Shown here: positions 32,266 to 41,622 of the stretch, one piece after another | Position numbering within the stretch: the stretch's first letter is position 1 | Layout of the letters: every line of letters starts with the position of its first letter | NCBI GenBank assembly: GCA_016708025.1 | Contig: JADJGQ010000002.1 | Span: forward strand, 682,001 to 746,000 | Source: a bacterium | Lineage (GTDB): Bacteria; Zixibacteria; MSB-5A5; GN15; FEB-12 | Length of the DNA stretch: 64,000 bases | Reading direction: 5' to 3' | Notes under the pieces: model-generated | What the model was told of the DNA's origin: nothing | What the model saw: the letters and a program-made list of their open reading frames with translations, nothing else | Database searches by the model: none | Position numbers and translations under genes: made by a program

Positions 32266-34011
32266 ATGAGCAGAGTCTGGAAGAGTGAGTTCGTGGTTAT
32301 CGGCCTGATGCTGACCGCGCTCATCACCGGTTGCTCCAAAACAGATGACAAGGTGATCGCCGAGGTTGGCTCGTATGAGATCACGGTCGACCAGTTTGAC
32401 GAGCTGACAAAAGCGCTCCCCCAAAACTTCACCAGCGCTCAGGAAGAATTCGATACCAAAAGCCAGATACTCGATTCGATGATCGTGCAACGGCTTCTGG
32501 TGCTGGCCGGAAAAGAAAAGGGAGTGGACAAACTGGAGGAGGTCGCCCAGGCTGTAGCGGCGAACCGCGACAAATTCCTCCTGGATATCCTCTACAAGCG
32601 GCAGATCGAAGACAAAGTAACGGCCTCGGATGCCGAACTGCAGGAACTCTGGGGCAAGCTGGAATTCCGGCACAAAGTCAGCCACATATTGGTGGCGGAC
32701 AAAGATACGGCAGATGCGCTGGTCAGCCGTCTCGCCGCGGGCGAAAATTTCGAGCAATTGGCTTTCGACGCCTCAACCGACCAGACCGCCAAGCGAAATC
32801 GTGGCGAACTCGGCTTCTATCAATATGGTTCGATGCCGGAAGCTCCTGAATTCGAAGAAGCTATGCTGGCCCTTGACCTGAATGAGATCTCCACCCCGGT
32901 CAAAACCCGGTACGGATACCATATCATCAAGGTGACGGAACGTCAGCCGAACGACTCACGTCAGCCATTCGACAAGATGAAAGCGAGTCTTGAACGAACC
33001 CTCAAACATTTGAAACGGACTCGCCTGACCACCGCATATTTGGAGTCGATCAAGTCCAACTATCCGTTCACGGTTGATCGCTCGACTCTCGACTACCTGA
33101 TCCATAAGCGGAATGATCTCTATCCCGCCGAGGTCCTGAAAAACCTTCCTAAGAATGACTTTGACGATCGCCAGTTGGATCGCAATGAGCGTGAGTTGGT
33201 GCTGGCTACCTGGGAAGGTGGTCAGGTGACGCTTGGCGAGTATCTGAACCTGGCGCGCGCTCTGCCGCCGGCGACGCGACCGGAGTTCGAAAACTATGAC
33301 CAGATGCCGATGGCTGTCCTTCAGGCGAAATTGACTGATGTCCTGATCCTTGAGGCGACCAAAGCAGGTGTCGAGAACGACGACGAATTCAAGAAGAAGC
33401 TTGATCTGTTTAAGGATCTGACCATCGCGGACGTGATGCGGAATGATTCGATCATGGTCCAGAAGCAGCCGACCGAAGAACAGATGCGCCAATACTACGA
33501 TGCACACCAAAACGAGTACATGGATGCCGCGCGCGTACACATTTACGAGATCCTGGTCAGCGATGAACTGCTCGCCAACAAACTGACCAACCTTCGTTCG
33601 CTGGCCGATTTCCGGAAACGTGCGGTCGAACTGACCGAACGACCGGCGCTCCGGACCACCGAAGGAGACATGGGGTATATCGTGCGCGACCGCTACCCGG
33701 AGATATTTGATGCGGCATTCCGCACCCCGATCGGAGAGATCGGCGGACCGGTGCCGACAGTCGGCGGGAAGTATTCGGTCTATTACGTCGTCGACAAGAT
33801 CGATGCCCAGGTGCGCGACTTCCTGGCGGTCAGGCCAATGATCTCCTCCAAGCTGGCGGCCGATGAGGCCTCCCAGCGATTCACCCAGTGGGTCAAAGAA
33901 CACAAGGATGCGACCAAGATAGAGATCAACTACGAAGTCCTCTGGTCGACCGTTAACAAAGAGAAGTATACCTCGACGGAGAATCCCGCCGGGGTACCGT
34001 CAGGGAATTAA
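32266..34011 (+). CDS. PpiC/SurA-type peptidyl-prolyl isomerase lipoprotein
   Basis: A 581-residue envelope chaperone. A lipoprotein signal ends in LITGC (Cys23). A SurA-like N-terminal helical region (about 30-125) is followed by a parvulin domain (about 137-232; KVSHILVADKDTADALVSRL, GELGFYQYGSMPEAPEFEEA, RYGYHIIKVTERQ). A second, more divergent parvulin-like segment lies near 415-530 (ARVHIYEILVSDELLANKL, GDMGYIVRDRYPEIFD). It should fold outer-membrane or periplasmic proteins. GGAGGATAG lies upstream. The stop overlaps the next gene's ATG (TAATG), so the two chaperones are coupled. Confidence 0.88.
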   Translation: MSRVWKSEFVVIGLMLTALITGCSKTDDKVIAEVGSYEITVDQFDELTKALPQNFTSAQEEFDTKSQILDSMIVQRLLVLAGKEKGVDKLEEVAQAVAANRDKFLLDILYKRQIEDKVTASDAELQELWGKLEFRHKVSHILVADKDTADALVSRLAAGENFEQLAFDASTDQTAKRNRGELGFYQYGSMPEAPEFEEAMLALDLNEISTPVKTRYGYHIIKVTERQPNDSRQPFDKMKASLERTLKHLKRTRLTTAYLESIKSNYPFTVDRSTLDYLIHKRNDLYPAEVLKNLPKNDFDDRQLDRNERELVLATWEGGQVTLGEYLNLARALPPATRPEFENYDQMPMAVLQAKLTDVLILEATKAGVENDDEFKKKLDLFKDLTIADVMRNDSIMVQKQPTEEQMRQYYDAHQNEYMDAARVHIYEILVSDELLANKLTNLRSLADFRKRAVELTERPALRTTEGDMGYIVRDRYPEIFDAAFRTPIGEIGGPVPTVGGKYSVYYVVDKIDAQVRDFLAVRPMISSKLAADEASQRFTQWVKEHKDATKIEINYEVLWSTVNKEKYTSTENPAGVPSGN

Positions 34012-35312
34012 TGAAACAGTTCGCCGCCGCATGGATGTTGGTTATGTCGCTTGGAGTATCACTCCCGGCGGCCGAACCGGAGCGCCAGACGCTCGACCGT
34101 ATCATCGCGATCGTCGGTAAGGAAGCGATCCTCGCCTCCGAGTTAGCCGGTCAGATGCAGATGATCACCCTGCAGACCGGGCGAAAACCGAATACCGAAG
34201 CGGAGATGATCGCTTTGCGCGACCGCCTGCTTGATGAGATGGTCACCGATCAGCTTTTCCTGCAGGAAGCACGCAAGGATACCAGTATCTCCGTGCGCTC
34301 GGAGGAGATCGATCAGGCGCTGGCCGAGCACATGCAGCGGGTGATCGGGCGAATGGGTTCGGAGGAGCAGTTTAACGAGGCACTCGCCGCCGAAGGGATG
34401 ACGCGACGGACACTCGAAAAACGGTACCGGCCCGATATCGAAAAGCAGCTCCTCAAACAACGGCTGATCCAGAAGCGACTGATGACGGTTTCCATCTCCA
34501 AACATGAGGTGGAAGAGTTTTACACCAAGTTCAAAGACTCTCTGCCGACCCAGCCGGAAGCCGTGCGGCTGGCTCATATCCTCCTGCGAGTTGTCCCTTC
34601 AGAGCGAGTCGAGGATTCCGTCAAGGCGTTGGCGACGAAACTTCGCCAGAGGATTGTCGGAGGTGCCGACTTTGCCACGATCTCCTCGCAATATTCCAGC
34701 ATGGGGGCGGGAGTAAATGGCGGCGATATCGGTTATATCGCGCGTGAAGATGTGGACCCAGAATTTGCCCGCGCCGCATTTGCGCTCGGGGTCAACGAGA
34801 TCTCCGGCGTAATTCGCACCAACTACGGATACCATATCATCCGCAACGAGGGGAAACAGGAGAACCGGCTGAAACTTCGGCATGTCCTGCTCGCGGTGGA
34901 ACCATCGGCTGGCGATACGACCATGATCTTCCAGTTGGCTGACTCTCTGCTCCGCGAATCTCGGGGCGGCGCCAGCTTCGAGGAATTGGCGAAAACCTTT
35001 TCTGACGACAATAACTCCCGGGCTACCGGGGGAGAACTAGGCTGGTTTTCGGTCAACGAAATGCCCGCCGCCTTTGCTGATGCGGTCGCCGGTTGGTCCG
35101 AAGTCGGTACTTTTAAGGGACCGATCGTCTCACAGGACGGTATCCACCTGTTCAAGCTGCTCGAATATACCGCGCCAAAGACCTTCACCATTGAGACCGA
35201 CTACGACCAGATCAAAGAGCTGGCGAGGCAGGACAAAACCGGCCGCTCGGTCGACAAATGGCTCGCCGATATCAAGAAGAAAAGCTACATCGTTTACCAT
35301 CTCGAAGAATAA
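34011..35312 (+). CDS. SurA-like periplasmic chaperone
   Basis: A 433-residue periplasmic protein with a signal peptide (about 1-21, cleavage near LPAAEP). The SurA N-terminal domain follows (LDRIIAIVGKEAILASELAG). Two parvulin domains come after it: about 183-285 (VRLAHILLRVVPSERVEDSV, GGDIGYIAREDVDPEFA) and about 292-390 (LKLRHVLLAVEPSAGD, GGELGWFSVNEMPAAFADA). This is the SurA domain order. It is expected to escort beta-barrel proteins to the BAM machinery. Coupled at both ends by TAATG overlaps to the PpiC-like lipoprotein and the S4-domain gene. Confidence 0.9.
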   Translation: MKQFAAAWMLVMSLGVSLPAAEPERQTLDRIIAIVGKEAILASELAGQMQMITLQTGRKPNTEAEMIALRDRLLDEMVTDQLFLQEARKDTSISVRSEEIDQALAEHMQRVIGRMGSEEQFNEALAAEGMTRRTLEKRYRPDIEKQLLKQRLIQKRLMTVSISKHEVEEFYTKFKDSLPTQPEAVRLAHILLRVVPSERVEDSVKALATKLRQRIVGGADFATISSQYSSMGAGVNGGDIGYIAREDVDPEFARAAFALGVNEISGVIRTNYGYHIIRNEGKQENRLKLRHVLLAVEPSAGDTTMIFQLADSLLRESRGGASFEELAKTFSDDNNSRATGGELGWFSVNEMPAAFADAVAGWSEVGTFKGPIVSQDGIHLFKLLEYTAPKTFTIETDYDQIKELARQDKTGRSVDKWLADIKKKSYIVYHLEE

Positions 35313-35554
35313 TGCGCGTCGATGATTACCTCAGCACTGTCGGCCTGATCAAACGGCGAACGGTCGCCAAAGAGATGGCCGACAACGGACTCGTCGAAGT
35401 GAATGGCCGGAAAGTGAAGCCGTCGTACGAGGTCAAGGTCGGCGACATTATCGCTATCAAAGGAAGCCGACCGTTTACCGCCGAAGTAGTCCAGGTGCCG
35501 CATGGTTCGGTCTCCAAAGACGCCCGCACCGACTATTACCGCCCCTTGGCCTGA
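35312..35554 (+). CDS. S4-domain RNA-binding protein
   Basis: An 80-residue protein almost entirely formed by an S4 RNA-binding domain (MRVDDYLSTVGLIKRRTVAK, NGLVEVNGRKVKPSYEVKVG). It resembles the RqcP/Hsp15 group that act on stalled large ribosomal subunits. The ATG overlaps the surA-like stop (TAATG), so it is the third gene of that operon. Function is by family only. Confidence 0.82.
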   Translation: MRVDDYLSTVGLIKRRTVAKEMADNGLVEVNGRKVKPSYEVKVGDIIAIKGSRPFTAEVVQVPHGSVSKDARTDYYRPLA

Positions 35555-35673
35555 TTCCGCCCATTTTCGCACTCTCCAACATTTCTGGCTCCAATTCGAA
35601 CCAAACCACAGGGTTCCCTGTTTCTCTGTATGGGCTGATGAATTCCCCAGCCAGTACTCAAGAAGGAAAACGA

Positions 35674-37152
35674 GTGAAAGATACCCTACCTACGACTCTT
35701 GGCGCTCTCAAGCGATCCGGCTGGAAAAGCCGTCCGGTCAAAGAAGAGATGCGCGAAAACCTGTTGGCCCAACTGAAGTCCGGCGCGAAGATATTTCCCG
35801 GAATTGTCGGCTACGAAAAGACCGTCATCCCGCAAATACAGAATGCGGTTCTCTCCCGGCACCACTTTATCCTGCTGGGCTTGCGCGGCCAGGCCAAAAG
35901 TCGGATCCTCCGCCAACTCCACCTGCTACTGGACGAGTGGCAGCCGATCATCGGCGGAAGTTATTTGAACGAAGATCCCTACCGCCCGATCTCACCCAAG
36001 GCGAAAATGATCATTGAAGAGCATGGTGACAACGCGCCGATCGAGTGGAAACATCGCGAGGAACGGTATCACGAAAAGCTGGCGACCCCGGATGTTTCTA
36101 TCGCGGACCTGATCGGCGATATCGACCCGATCAAAGCGGCGCGCGAGAAACTGGACATTTCCAATGAAGAGGTGATCCACTGGGGAATCATCCCGCGCAC
36201 CAATCGCGGCATCTTTGCGATCAACGAACTGCCTGACCTTCAGCCACGTATCCAGGTCGGATTACTGAACATTCTGGAAGAGAATGATATTCAGGTCCGC
36301 GGATTTCCGCTCCGCCTCCCGCTGGATATTCTGATCGTCTTCTCCGCCAACCCAGAGGACTATACCAATCGCGGCAATATCATTACCCCGTTGAAGGATC
36401 GTATCGACTCGCAGATCATTACGCACTATCCGAGGACGCTTGAGGATGCCAAGGCGATCACGGCGAGCGAGCAATCATCCGGTGACAGCGCCGTCACAGT
36501 GCCGGAGTTTGTTCGGGACATCATAGAAGAAGTCTCTTTCCAGGCGCGCGCGAGCGAGTTTGTCGACCAGTCCTCAGGCGTTTCGGCGCGTGTCTCAATA
36601 GCGGCGTACGAAAACCTCCTGTCAAATGTCGAACGGCGGGCGCTCTTGAACCGGGACAACGACTGTTATCCGCGCATGACCGACCTGTATGCGATCATCC
36701 CTGCCATAACAGGAAAGATCGAATTGGTGTACGAGGGGGAACAGGAAGGCTCGATCATTGTGGCGCAAAGCCTGATCGGTAAAGCGATCAACACGGTTTT
36801 CCTTCGGCACTTCCCGACTCCAAGCAAAGAGAAGGCGCACCCGGATCGACCGGATCACGCCAACCCATATGAAGCCGTGATCGACTTCTTCTCGACAGGT
36901 CGAAAACTGGAGATGGCGGATGATCTGTCATTTGATGAATACCGTAAGCGGCTGGAGACGATCGCCGGATTAAAGCAGATCGTTAAGCAGTACTTTGATA
37001 CCAAAGATGAGCGGGAGATGCTGCTGCGTATGGAACTGGTTCTCGAGGGGCTGCACCATAACAACGTGATCGCCCGTGAAGAGGTTGATTCATTGGTCCG
37101 CTACGCGGACATCTTCTCCGATATGTTGAAAGGTTTAGGCGGCTCCCGGTGA
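35674..37152 (+). CDS. MoxR/ChlI-like AAA+ ATPase
   Basis: A 492-residue AAA+ protein related to magnesium-chelatase ChlI/MoxR. Its Walker A is the variant GLRGQAKSR. INELPDLQPRIQVGLLNILE gives the Walker B/sensor region, with HYPRTLEDA following. The partner VWA gene overlaps its stop, the standard MoxR-VWA pairing for chaperone-like remodelling of a protein or metal insertion; no chlorophyll or cobalamin genes are near. I prefer GTG 35674, six bases after AAGGA, over ATG 35638, which lacks a ribosome site. Confidence 0.85.
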   Translation: MKDTLPTTLGALKRSGWKSRPVKEEMRENLLAQLKSGAKIFPGIVGYEKTVIPQIQNAVLSRHHFILLGLRGQAKSRILRQLHLLLDEWQPIIGGSYLNEDPYRPISPKAKMIIEEHGDNAPIEWKHREERYHEKLATPDVSIADLIGDIDPIKAAREKLDISNEEVIHWGIIPRTNRGIFAINELPDLQPRIQVGLLNILEENDIQVRGFPLRLPLDILIVFSANPEDYTNRGNIITPLKDRIDSQIITHYPRTLEDAKAITASEQSSGDSAVTVPEFVRDIIEEVSFQARASEFVDQSSGVSARVSIAAYENLLSNVERRALLNRDNDCYPRMTDLYAIIPAITGKIELVYEGEQEGSIIVAQSLIGKAINTVFLRHFPTPSKEKAHPDRPDHANPYEAVIDFFSTGRKLEMADDLSFDEYRKRLETIAGLKQIVKQYFDTKDEREMLLRMELVLEGLHHNNVIAREEVDSLVRYADIFSDMLKGLGGSR

Positions 37153-38246
37153 AGTTCATTTACTCCCAATGGAATGAGGCGCTCTTTCAGGCCGTCAAAG
37201 ACCTGAACGACCTGATGTCCATTTACACCTATCTGTTGATGCGGCTCAATGGTGACGCGGATGAGACTCTGCGGCTGATGGAGCGTCTGCAGGCGCAGGG
37301 AGTGCTGGATGAAAAGTACGATCTCGAGCAGTTCAAGGAGCTGCTAAAACAGCAGGGGCTGGTCAAGCCGGGGAAAAACGGCGGCCTTCAGCTCTCAGCC
37401 AAGGGAGAGCGCGGGCTTCGCAAAGATGCCTTCAGCCAGATTTTCGATAAAATGCGGTCATCGGGCAAAGGGGATCATCCGCTTCCCTACGAGGGTGGGT
37501 CATCCGAGGAACCATTGCCGGAACGTCGCGCCTACGAATTCGGCGACAGCCCGCGCAATATCGATTTCACATCTTCGCTCTTCAATTCCATCTCCCGGTC
37601 CGGAGATCTTGATCTCAGTATGGATGAAAAGGATCTGGAAGTTTTCGAATCCGAGCGTTTGTCTTCCTGTGCGACCGTGCTGATGATCGACATTTCTCAC
37701 TCTATGGTGCTGTATGGAGAGGATCGAATCACGCCGGCCAAGCAGGTGGCGATGGCGTTTACTGAATTGATCCTGACAAAGTATCCTAAAGATGATTTGT
37801 CTATTGTCCTGTTCGGCGATGATGCCAAGCAGGTTCAGATCGATGACCTCCCGTATATCGGCGCAGGTCCATATCATACGAATACACAGGCGGGACTGCG
37901 GATGGCTCGACAGATCCTGCTGTCGCGAAAGCATGTCAATAAGCAGATCTTTATGGTGACCGATGGAAAGCCGTCAATGATCACCCGTCCGAACGGGACA
38001 CATTATAAGAACCCGATGGGGCTTGATCCGCGAATTGTCAATCGTACGCTGGATGAAGCGGTGATCTGCCGGAAGAAAAAGATCCCGATCACGACCTTTA
38101 TGGTCACCGACGATCCGTACCTGCAGCAGTTCGTTCAGCGACTGACCGAGCTGAACCGGGGGAGAGCATACTTCGCCTCGGTCGATAATCTCGGTAGTTA
38201 CGTTCTCTGGGACTTCGTCTCAAACCGCAAGAAGAAGAAAAACTGA
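37149..38246 (+). CDS. VWA-domain protein, partner of the MoxR-like ATPase
   Basis: A 365-residue cytoplasmic protein. The N-terminal half is helical (about 1-110). The C-terminal half is a von Willebrand factor A domain with an intact MIDAS: DISHS (about 180-184), a threonine in the HTNTQAGL loop and VTDGKPS (about 276-282). GTG 37149 overlaps the preceding stop (GTGA), so the two proteins are made together. The pair probably works as an ATP-driven remodeller; the substrate is unknown. A strong terminator follows. Confidence 0.87.
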   Translation: MKFIYSQWNEALFQAVKDLNDLMSIYTYLLMRLNGDADETLRLMERLQAQGVLDEKYDLEQFKELLKQQGLVKPGKNGGLQLSAKGERGLRKDAFSQIFDKMRSSGKGDHPLPYEGGSSEEPLPERRAYEFGDSPRNIDFTSSLFNSISRSGDLDLSMDEKDLEVFESERLSSCATVLMIDISHSMVLYGEDRITPAKQVAMAFTELILTKYPKDDLSIVLFGDDAKQVQIDDLPYIGAGPYHTNTQAGLRMARQILLSRKHVNKQIFMVTDGKPSMITRPNGTHYKNPMGLDPRIVNRTLDEAVICRKKKIPITTFMVTDDPYLQQFVQRLTELNRGRAYFASVDNLGSYVLWDFVSNRKKKKN

Positions 38247-38253
38247 TCTCAGC

Positions 38254-38281
38254 AAAAAGGGCCGGATTGACCGGCCCTTTT
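38254..38281 (+). terminator. Intrinsic terminator
   Basis: AAGGGCCGG, a five-base loop ATTGA and CCGGCCCTTTT form a strong stem with a T run, eight bases after the VWA gene stop. The preceding A run may let it work for the opposite-strand gene too. Confidence 0.9.
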
Positions 38282-38304
38282 GCATTCTCTGATCCGGAAG
38301 TACA

Positions 38305-38511
38305 TCACTCGTTATCCAGGAGATATTCCTCCAGCAGTTTGGGGTCAAGCTGCTTGAGCAACTGTTTCTCCTGTTGCCACTGACGTCTTCCCGGCTTCCC
38401 CTGCCGGTTATTCATTTCATCCATGCTGTCGTCGTTGTACGGTCCCGCCGTTTTGGCTTTGGGACCTCTGCGTCGTTCCTGCACCTTGGTGCTTCGATCA
38501 TTGCGATGCAT
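38305..38511 (-). CDS. Small basic hypothetical protein
   Basis: A 68-residue hydrophilic protein with a basic first half (STKVQERRRGPKAK) and a helical, acidic end (EKQLLKQLDPKLLEEYLLDN). The case for a real gene is the near-perfect ribosome site AGAGGAGA a few bases before the ATG and its own position converging on a shared terminator. No family recognised. Confidence 0.65.
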   Translation of the reverse strand: MHRNDRSTKVQERRRGPKAKTAGPYNDDSMDEMNNRQGKPGRRQWQQEKQLLKQLDPKLLEEYLLDNE

Positions 38512-38832
38512 GCTTCTCCTCTTTACCGAATGCCCGATTTGACATGCTAGTTAGAAAATCGGCATTCGATGCCCGGGAATTTCGAAATTTCCGTATGCAT
38601 TTTCTCCGGATGTTCAAACTAACCATATGGGGAATCGCCCATACTGCAGCGCAGGAGTGGAAGCCGGTTGCATAGTTCAATCGAGTACGCACCTGTTTGA
38701 CAGACTGTGAAGCGGACTGCAGGTCGGTCCTTTAGACGCAATCTGAGCGAGGCAATGCCGTTTCTCTCTGTGGCATAAGCTGATAACGTTCTCATATCCG
38801 ACCGATAAGTCGGTCTGCAAGGTCGGCACAGC
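38512..38832. other. Intergenic region between divergent genes
   Basis: About 320 bases with no convincing gene. It contains a short hairpin (CCGAC/GTCGG near 38800-38815) and two similar CTGCA-AGGTCGG-type stretches near 38717 and 38815. No riboswitch consensus that I know fits. Confidence 0.5.
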
Positions 38833-38867
38833 CTATGCTGTTAGTGGTCTCGGACACGACAGCATAG
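38833..38867 (+). promoter_or_regulatory. Inverted repeat next to the ribosome site
   Basis: CTATGCTGT (38833-38841) pairs perfectly with ACAGCATAG (38859-38867) over a 17-base loop. The right arm abuts GAGAGGAAAG, the ribosome site of the next gene, so it may be an operator or a hairpin influencing translation. Confidence 0.5.
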
Positions 38868-38881
38868 AGAGGAAAGACACG

Positions 38882-39502
38882 ATGTTAGACGGCAAATTTC
38901 AACGCGGATTCTCAGCGGAACGACTTGCCAACACGCACGAGCCGAAAGTTCGCCGGGATGAACACGGCCATTTCATGATGTCCCTCTCGGAGAACAGCAA
39001 AGTTTATTTCGACGACTACTATACGTTTCTCAAGATGGTGTATGCTCGTTCCAAGGCTGACCAGGAATCGCTGCGCAAGAAACTGGCGTCGACCCCGGTC
39101 GACAGCACCGAGACCGTCGCTTTCTATCGCGCTCGGCTGGTGATCATTGATGTCCTCCAACGAGCGATCCTTCGCTTTTACACCGACGGATCCAACCTTG
39201 GCGTCATTATGACTCCCTGGTGTTTCGGCACTGTCGTCCTTGAAAAGGTAGAGGTTTATCGCGATCGGCTGGGTAAGGGAGAGGTCGATGACCCGAATGT
39301 CCCTGACTACCCGTTCTACGTGATCAAGTATATCGATGAGATCTACCGGGCGACCCTGCTCGACCTGTTCCAGTTCCCCGAGGAAGCGTTTCAAATGCGT
39401 TGGCAGTACTCTGAATTGCTGAAACGTTACTCCCGGATCCTGACCGACATTACCGGCTCCCTGCAGTCGGTGATCCAATCGGTCAAAAATATCGGCTCCT
39501 GA
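38882..39502 (+). CDS. Hypothetical helical protein
   Basis: A 206-residue soluble protein with no recognised family. It looks mainly helical in its second half (RARLVIIDVLQRAILRFYTD, YVIKYIDEIYRATLLDLFQF, LLKRYSRILTDITGSLQSVI). GAGAGGAAAG precedes the ATG. It stands alone between a divergent small gene and an HD-GYP gene in the same direction, with a hairpin between them, so there is no strong functional hint. Confidence 0.75.
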   Translation: MLDGKFQRGFSAERLANTHEPKVRRDEHGHFMMSLSENSKVYFDDYYTFLKMVYARSKADQESLRKKLASTPVDSTETVAFYRARLVIIDVLQRAILRFYTDGSNLGVIMTPWCFGTVVLEKVEVYRDRLGKGEVDDPNVPDYPFYVIKYIDEIYRATLLDLFQFPEEAFQMRWQYSELLKRYSRILTDITGSLQSVIQSVKNIGS

Positions 39503-39545
39503 CAGTTCCTATACTTTTCCATACTCCCTTCGTACCGTGAGCACG

Positions 39546-39569
39546 CCCCCGGACCCAGCTTTCCGGGGG
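39546..39569 (+). terminator. Candidate terminator
   Basis: CCCCCGGA (39546-39553) and TCCGGGGG (39562-39569) form an 8-bp stem; the following TAATTCTTT is only a partial T run. Confidence 0.55.
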
Positions 39570-39650
39570 TAATTCTTTGGCTATAATCGACCGCTCTCCC
39601 TGCCGATACTAGAACGAAAGACCTAAACCACTTGGGTTAAAGGACAGCCG

Positions 39651-40631
39651 GTGTCGACTGCCATCAAGACCAGAACCGAACAGAAATATCTGCCGATCTA
39701 CCTGGATTCGCTTCGGGTTGATTCGATCCTGGATTTTGACCTGTTCCTCAAGGTGAACAACGAGTTGGTGCTCTATCGAGCGCCCAATCTCGCCTTCACC
39801 GAACGGACCCGGCAGAAACTGCTCGACAATCGGGTCGAGCGACTGTATGTCCCGTTCGAAAACAAGGACAAGTACCAGCGGTATATCGAAGCCAACCTGG
39901 ACAAGATCCTGACCGACCGGACGATCCACGAAGAAAAGAAAGCCGCCATCCTATATGACACCTCCACCAACCTGGTGAAGGATGTTCTAAACAATCCGAC
40001 CCTTGGCGAGAATATCCACCGCTCCCAGGCGCTGGTCGCCAATACGGTTGAGCATATTCTCAAGGGGCGGGATGCCTTTCTCAACCTGCTGAAGATCACG
40101 TCGTTCGATTACTACACATATACCCATTCGGTCAATGTCTGTACCTTTTCGATCGCCCTCGCTCAGCAGATGGGGATCAAAGACGAACAGTTCATGCATG
40201 AACTGGGAGTGGGGGCGTTGCTTCACGATATCGGGAAATCACGCATTTCCGAACGGATCCTCAACAAGCGAAGCGCACTTACGCCGATCGAATTTGAGAT
40301 CATGAAAAAGCACCCGAAATGGGGTGTCGATCTGCTCACCGAAACCAGCATTGTAAGCGAGACGATCTACTATCCGGTCCTGCAGCACCACGAGCGAGGG
40401 GACCGTCGCGGCTACCCCGATGGGCTGTCGCTGGACGAAGTCCACATCTACTCCAAGATCGTGGCGATCGCTGATTCATTCGATGCCATGACCACCCAGC
40501 GCGTCTACCAGAAAGCGATGGAGACTTTCCCTGCACTCCGCATCATGTTTGGATTAAAGGGGGCATACGATGAACAGCTCCTTCGCATTTTTGTCGAATT
40601 GATGGGTCCTACCGGCCTGCTCGAAATCTGA
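39651..40631 (+). CDS. HD-GYP domain phosphodiesterase
   Basis: A 326-residue protein with a C-terminal HD-GYP domain of the kind that hydrolyses cyclic di-GMP. The HD pair is His192-Asp193 in LLHDIGKS. HHERGDRRGYPDGL carries the GYP motif (254-256), and IVAIADSFDAMTTQRVY completes the signature. The N-terminal 140 residues (VDSILDFDLFLKVNNELVLY) match the DUF3391-like or PilZ-adjacent extension often found there, with no membrane segment. The start is GTG 39651 after AGGA. Confidence 0.9.
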   Translation: MSTAIKTRTEQKYLPIYLDSLRVDSILDFDLFLKVNNELVLYRAPNLAFTERTRQKLLDNRVERLYVPFENKDKYQRYIEANLDKILTDRTIHEEKKAAILYDTSTNLVKDVLNNPTLGENIHRSQALVANTVEHILKGRDAFLNLLKITSFDYYTYTHSVNVCTFSIALAQQMGIKDEQFMHELGVGALLHDIGKSRISERILNKRSALTPIEFEIMKKHPKWGVDLLTETSIVSETIYYPVLQHHERGDRRGYPDGLSLDEVHIYSKIVAIADSFDAMTTQRVYQKAMETFPALRIMFGLKGAYDEQLLRIFVELMGPTGLLEI

Positions 40632-40743
40632 TCCCGCAAACCCGTTATCTCCGACCAATCGCTCCATTGGAACCATTCCCTTTCTGGCGTGTCTTATCAG
40701 TATCGATTTTCCGTAACCATCTTACCGTCATTGGAGAGACCGG

Positions 40744-41130
40744 ATGATACCTGCTCATTGGATAACGCTTCTGATCCGCTTTTCGCTGGGGATCATCTTT
40801 TTCGCGCATGGATTGGGGAAAGTACTCACCTATCCGCAATCGCCGCAGGGGATCATTGAAGGATTCGCCGAGACGTGGCTGCCTGGTCTGGTAGTTGTAC
40901 CCTTTGCTTACTCGCTCCCGTTTGTTGAAATTCTGATCGGAGTTCTGCTGCTGATCGGCTACAAGTATCTCCCGACCTTGATGGCAACTGGAGTCATCCT
41001 CGCAATCCTCTCGTTCGGCAAAGTGGTGCAGGGACAGCCGCAGGGAGTGGCGCCGAACCTGACCTACCTGCTGGTTGTGGTTGTTGGAATGTACTTCGCG
41101 GATTCGAACCGGTGGAAACTGGGGAAGTGA
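40744..41130 (+). CDS. DoxX-family membrane protein
   Basis: A 128-residue protein with four membrane segments (about 7-25, 48-66, 70-92, 103-120). The DoxX motif RFSLGIIFFAHGLGKV is at its N-terminus. DoxX proteins are small quinone- or thiol-related membrane proteins of poorly defined role. GGAGAGACC lies just before the ATG. Single gene, no functional neighbour. Confidence 0.85.
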   Translation: MIPAHWITLLIRFSLGIIFFAHGLGKVLTYPQSPQGIIEGFAETWLPGLVVVPFAYSLPFVEILIGVLLLIGYKYLPTLMATGVILAILSFGKVVQGQPQGVAPNLTYLLVVVVGMYFADSNRWKLGK

Positions 41131-41238
41131 ATCTCTCGCACCACAATGCCCTCTGATTCTCACCTCGGACATTTCAGACGTTTTATGCTGACGAGCTGAA
41201 ACAGGTCCGTTATCTTCCTCGCAACTTGAGGAGGTAAC

Positions 41239-41622
41239 GTGAAAGAGATCATTCGCACCGATAAAGCGCCTGCCGCTATCGGCCCCTATTCCCAGGCGAT
41301 CCGCGTAGAACCGACCGCCTTTATTTATTGCTCAGGTCAGATCCCACTCAATCCCAAGACCGGCGAGATAGTCGGCAAAACCGCCGCCGAACAATGCAAG
41401 CAGGTGATGGACAACATCGCGGGCCTGCTCAAAGAAGCCGGAGCGGATCTCTCCAATATTGTCAAGACCACCATCTTCCTGACCGACCTTGGCGATTTCG
41501 GCCCGGTTAACGAGATGTATTCCACCTATTTTGATGTCGATCCGCCTGCTCGTTCGACTGTCGAGGTCAGCAAACTCCCCAAAGGGGTAAAGATTGAAAT
41601 CGAGGCTATCGCGGTAGTCTAA
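41239..41622 (+). CDS. ridA: RidA enamine/imine deaminase
   Basis: A 127-residue protein matching RidA (YjgF) along its full length: APAAIGPYSQAIRV, SGQIPLNPKTGEIV, and the active-site arginine in PPARSTVEVSKLPKGVKIEI. It hydrolyses reactive 2-aminoacrylate and related imines formed by PLP enzymes. GTG 41239 follows GAGGAGG. Monocistronic in appearance. Confidence 0.95.
   Translation: MKEIIRTDKAPAAIGPYSQAIRVEPTAFIYCSGQIPLNPKTGEIVGKTAAEQCKQVMDNIAGLLKEAGADLSNIVKTTIFLTDLGDFGPVNEMYSTYFDVDPPARSTVEVSKLPKGVKIEIEAIAVV

Noticed and set aside
38690..38832. Cyclic di-GMP riboswitch upstream of the HD-GYP neighbourhood
   Set aside because: The hairpins present do not contain the GEMM core sequences.
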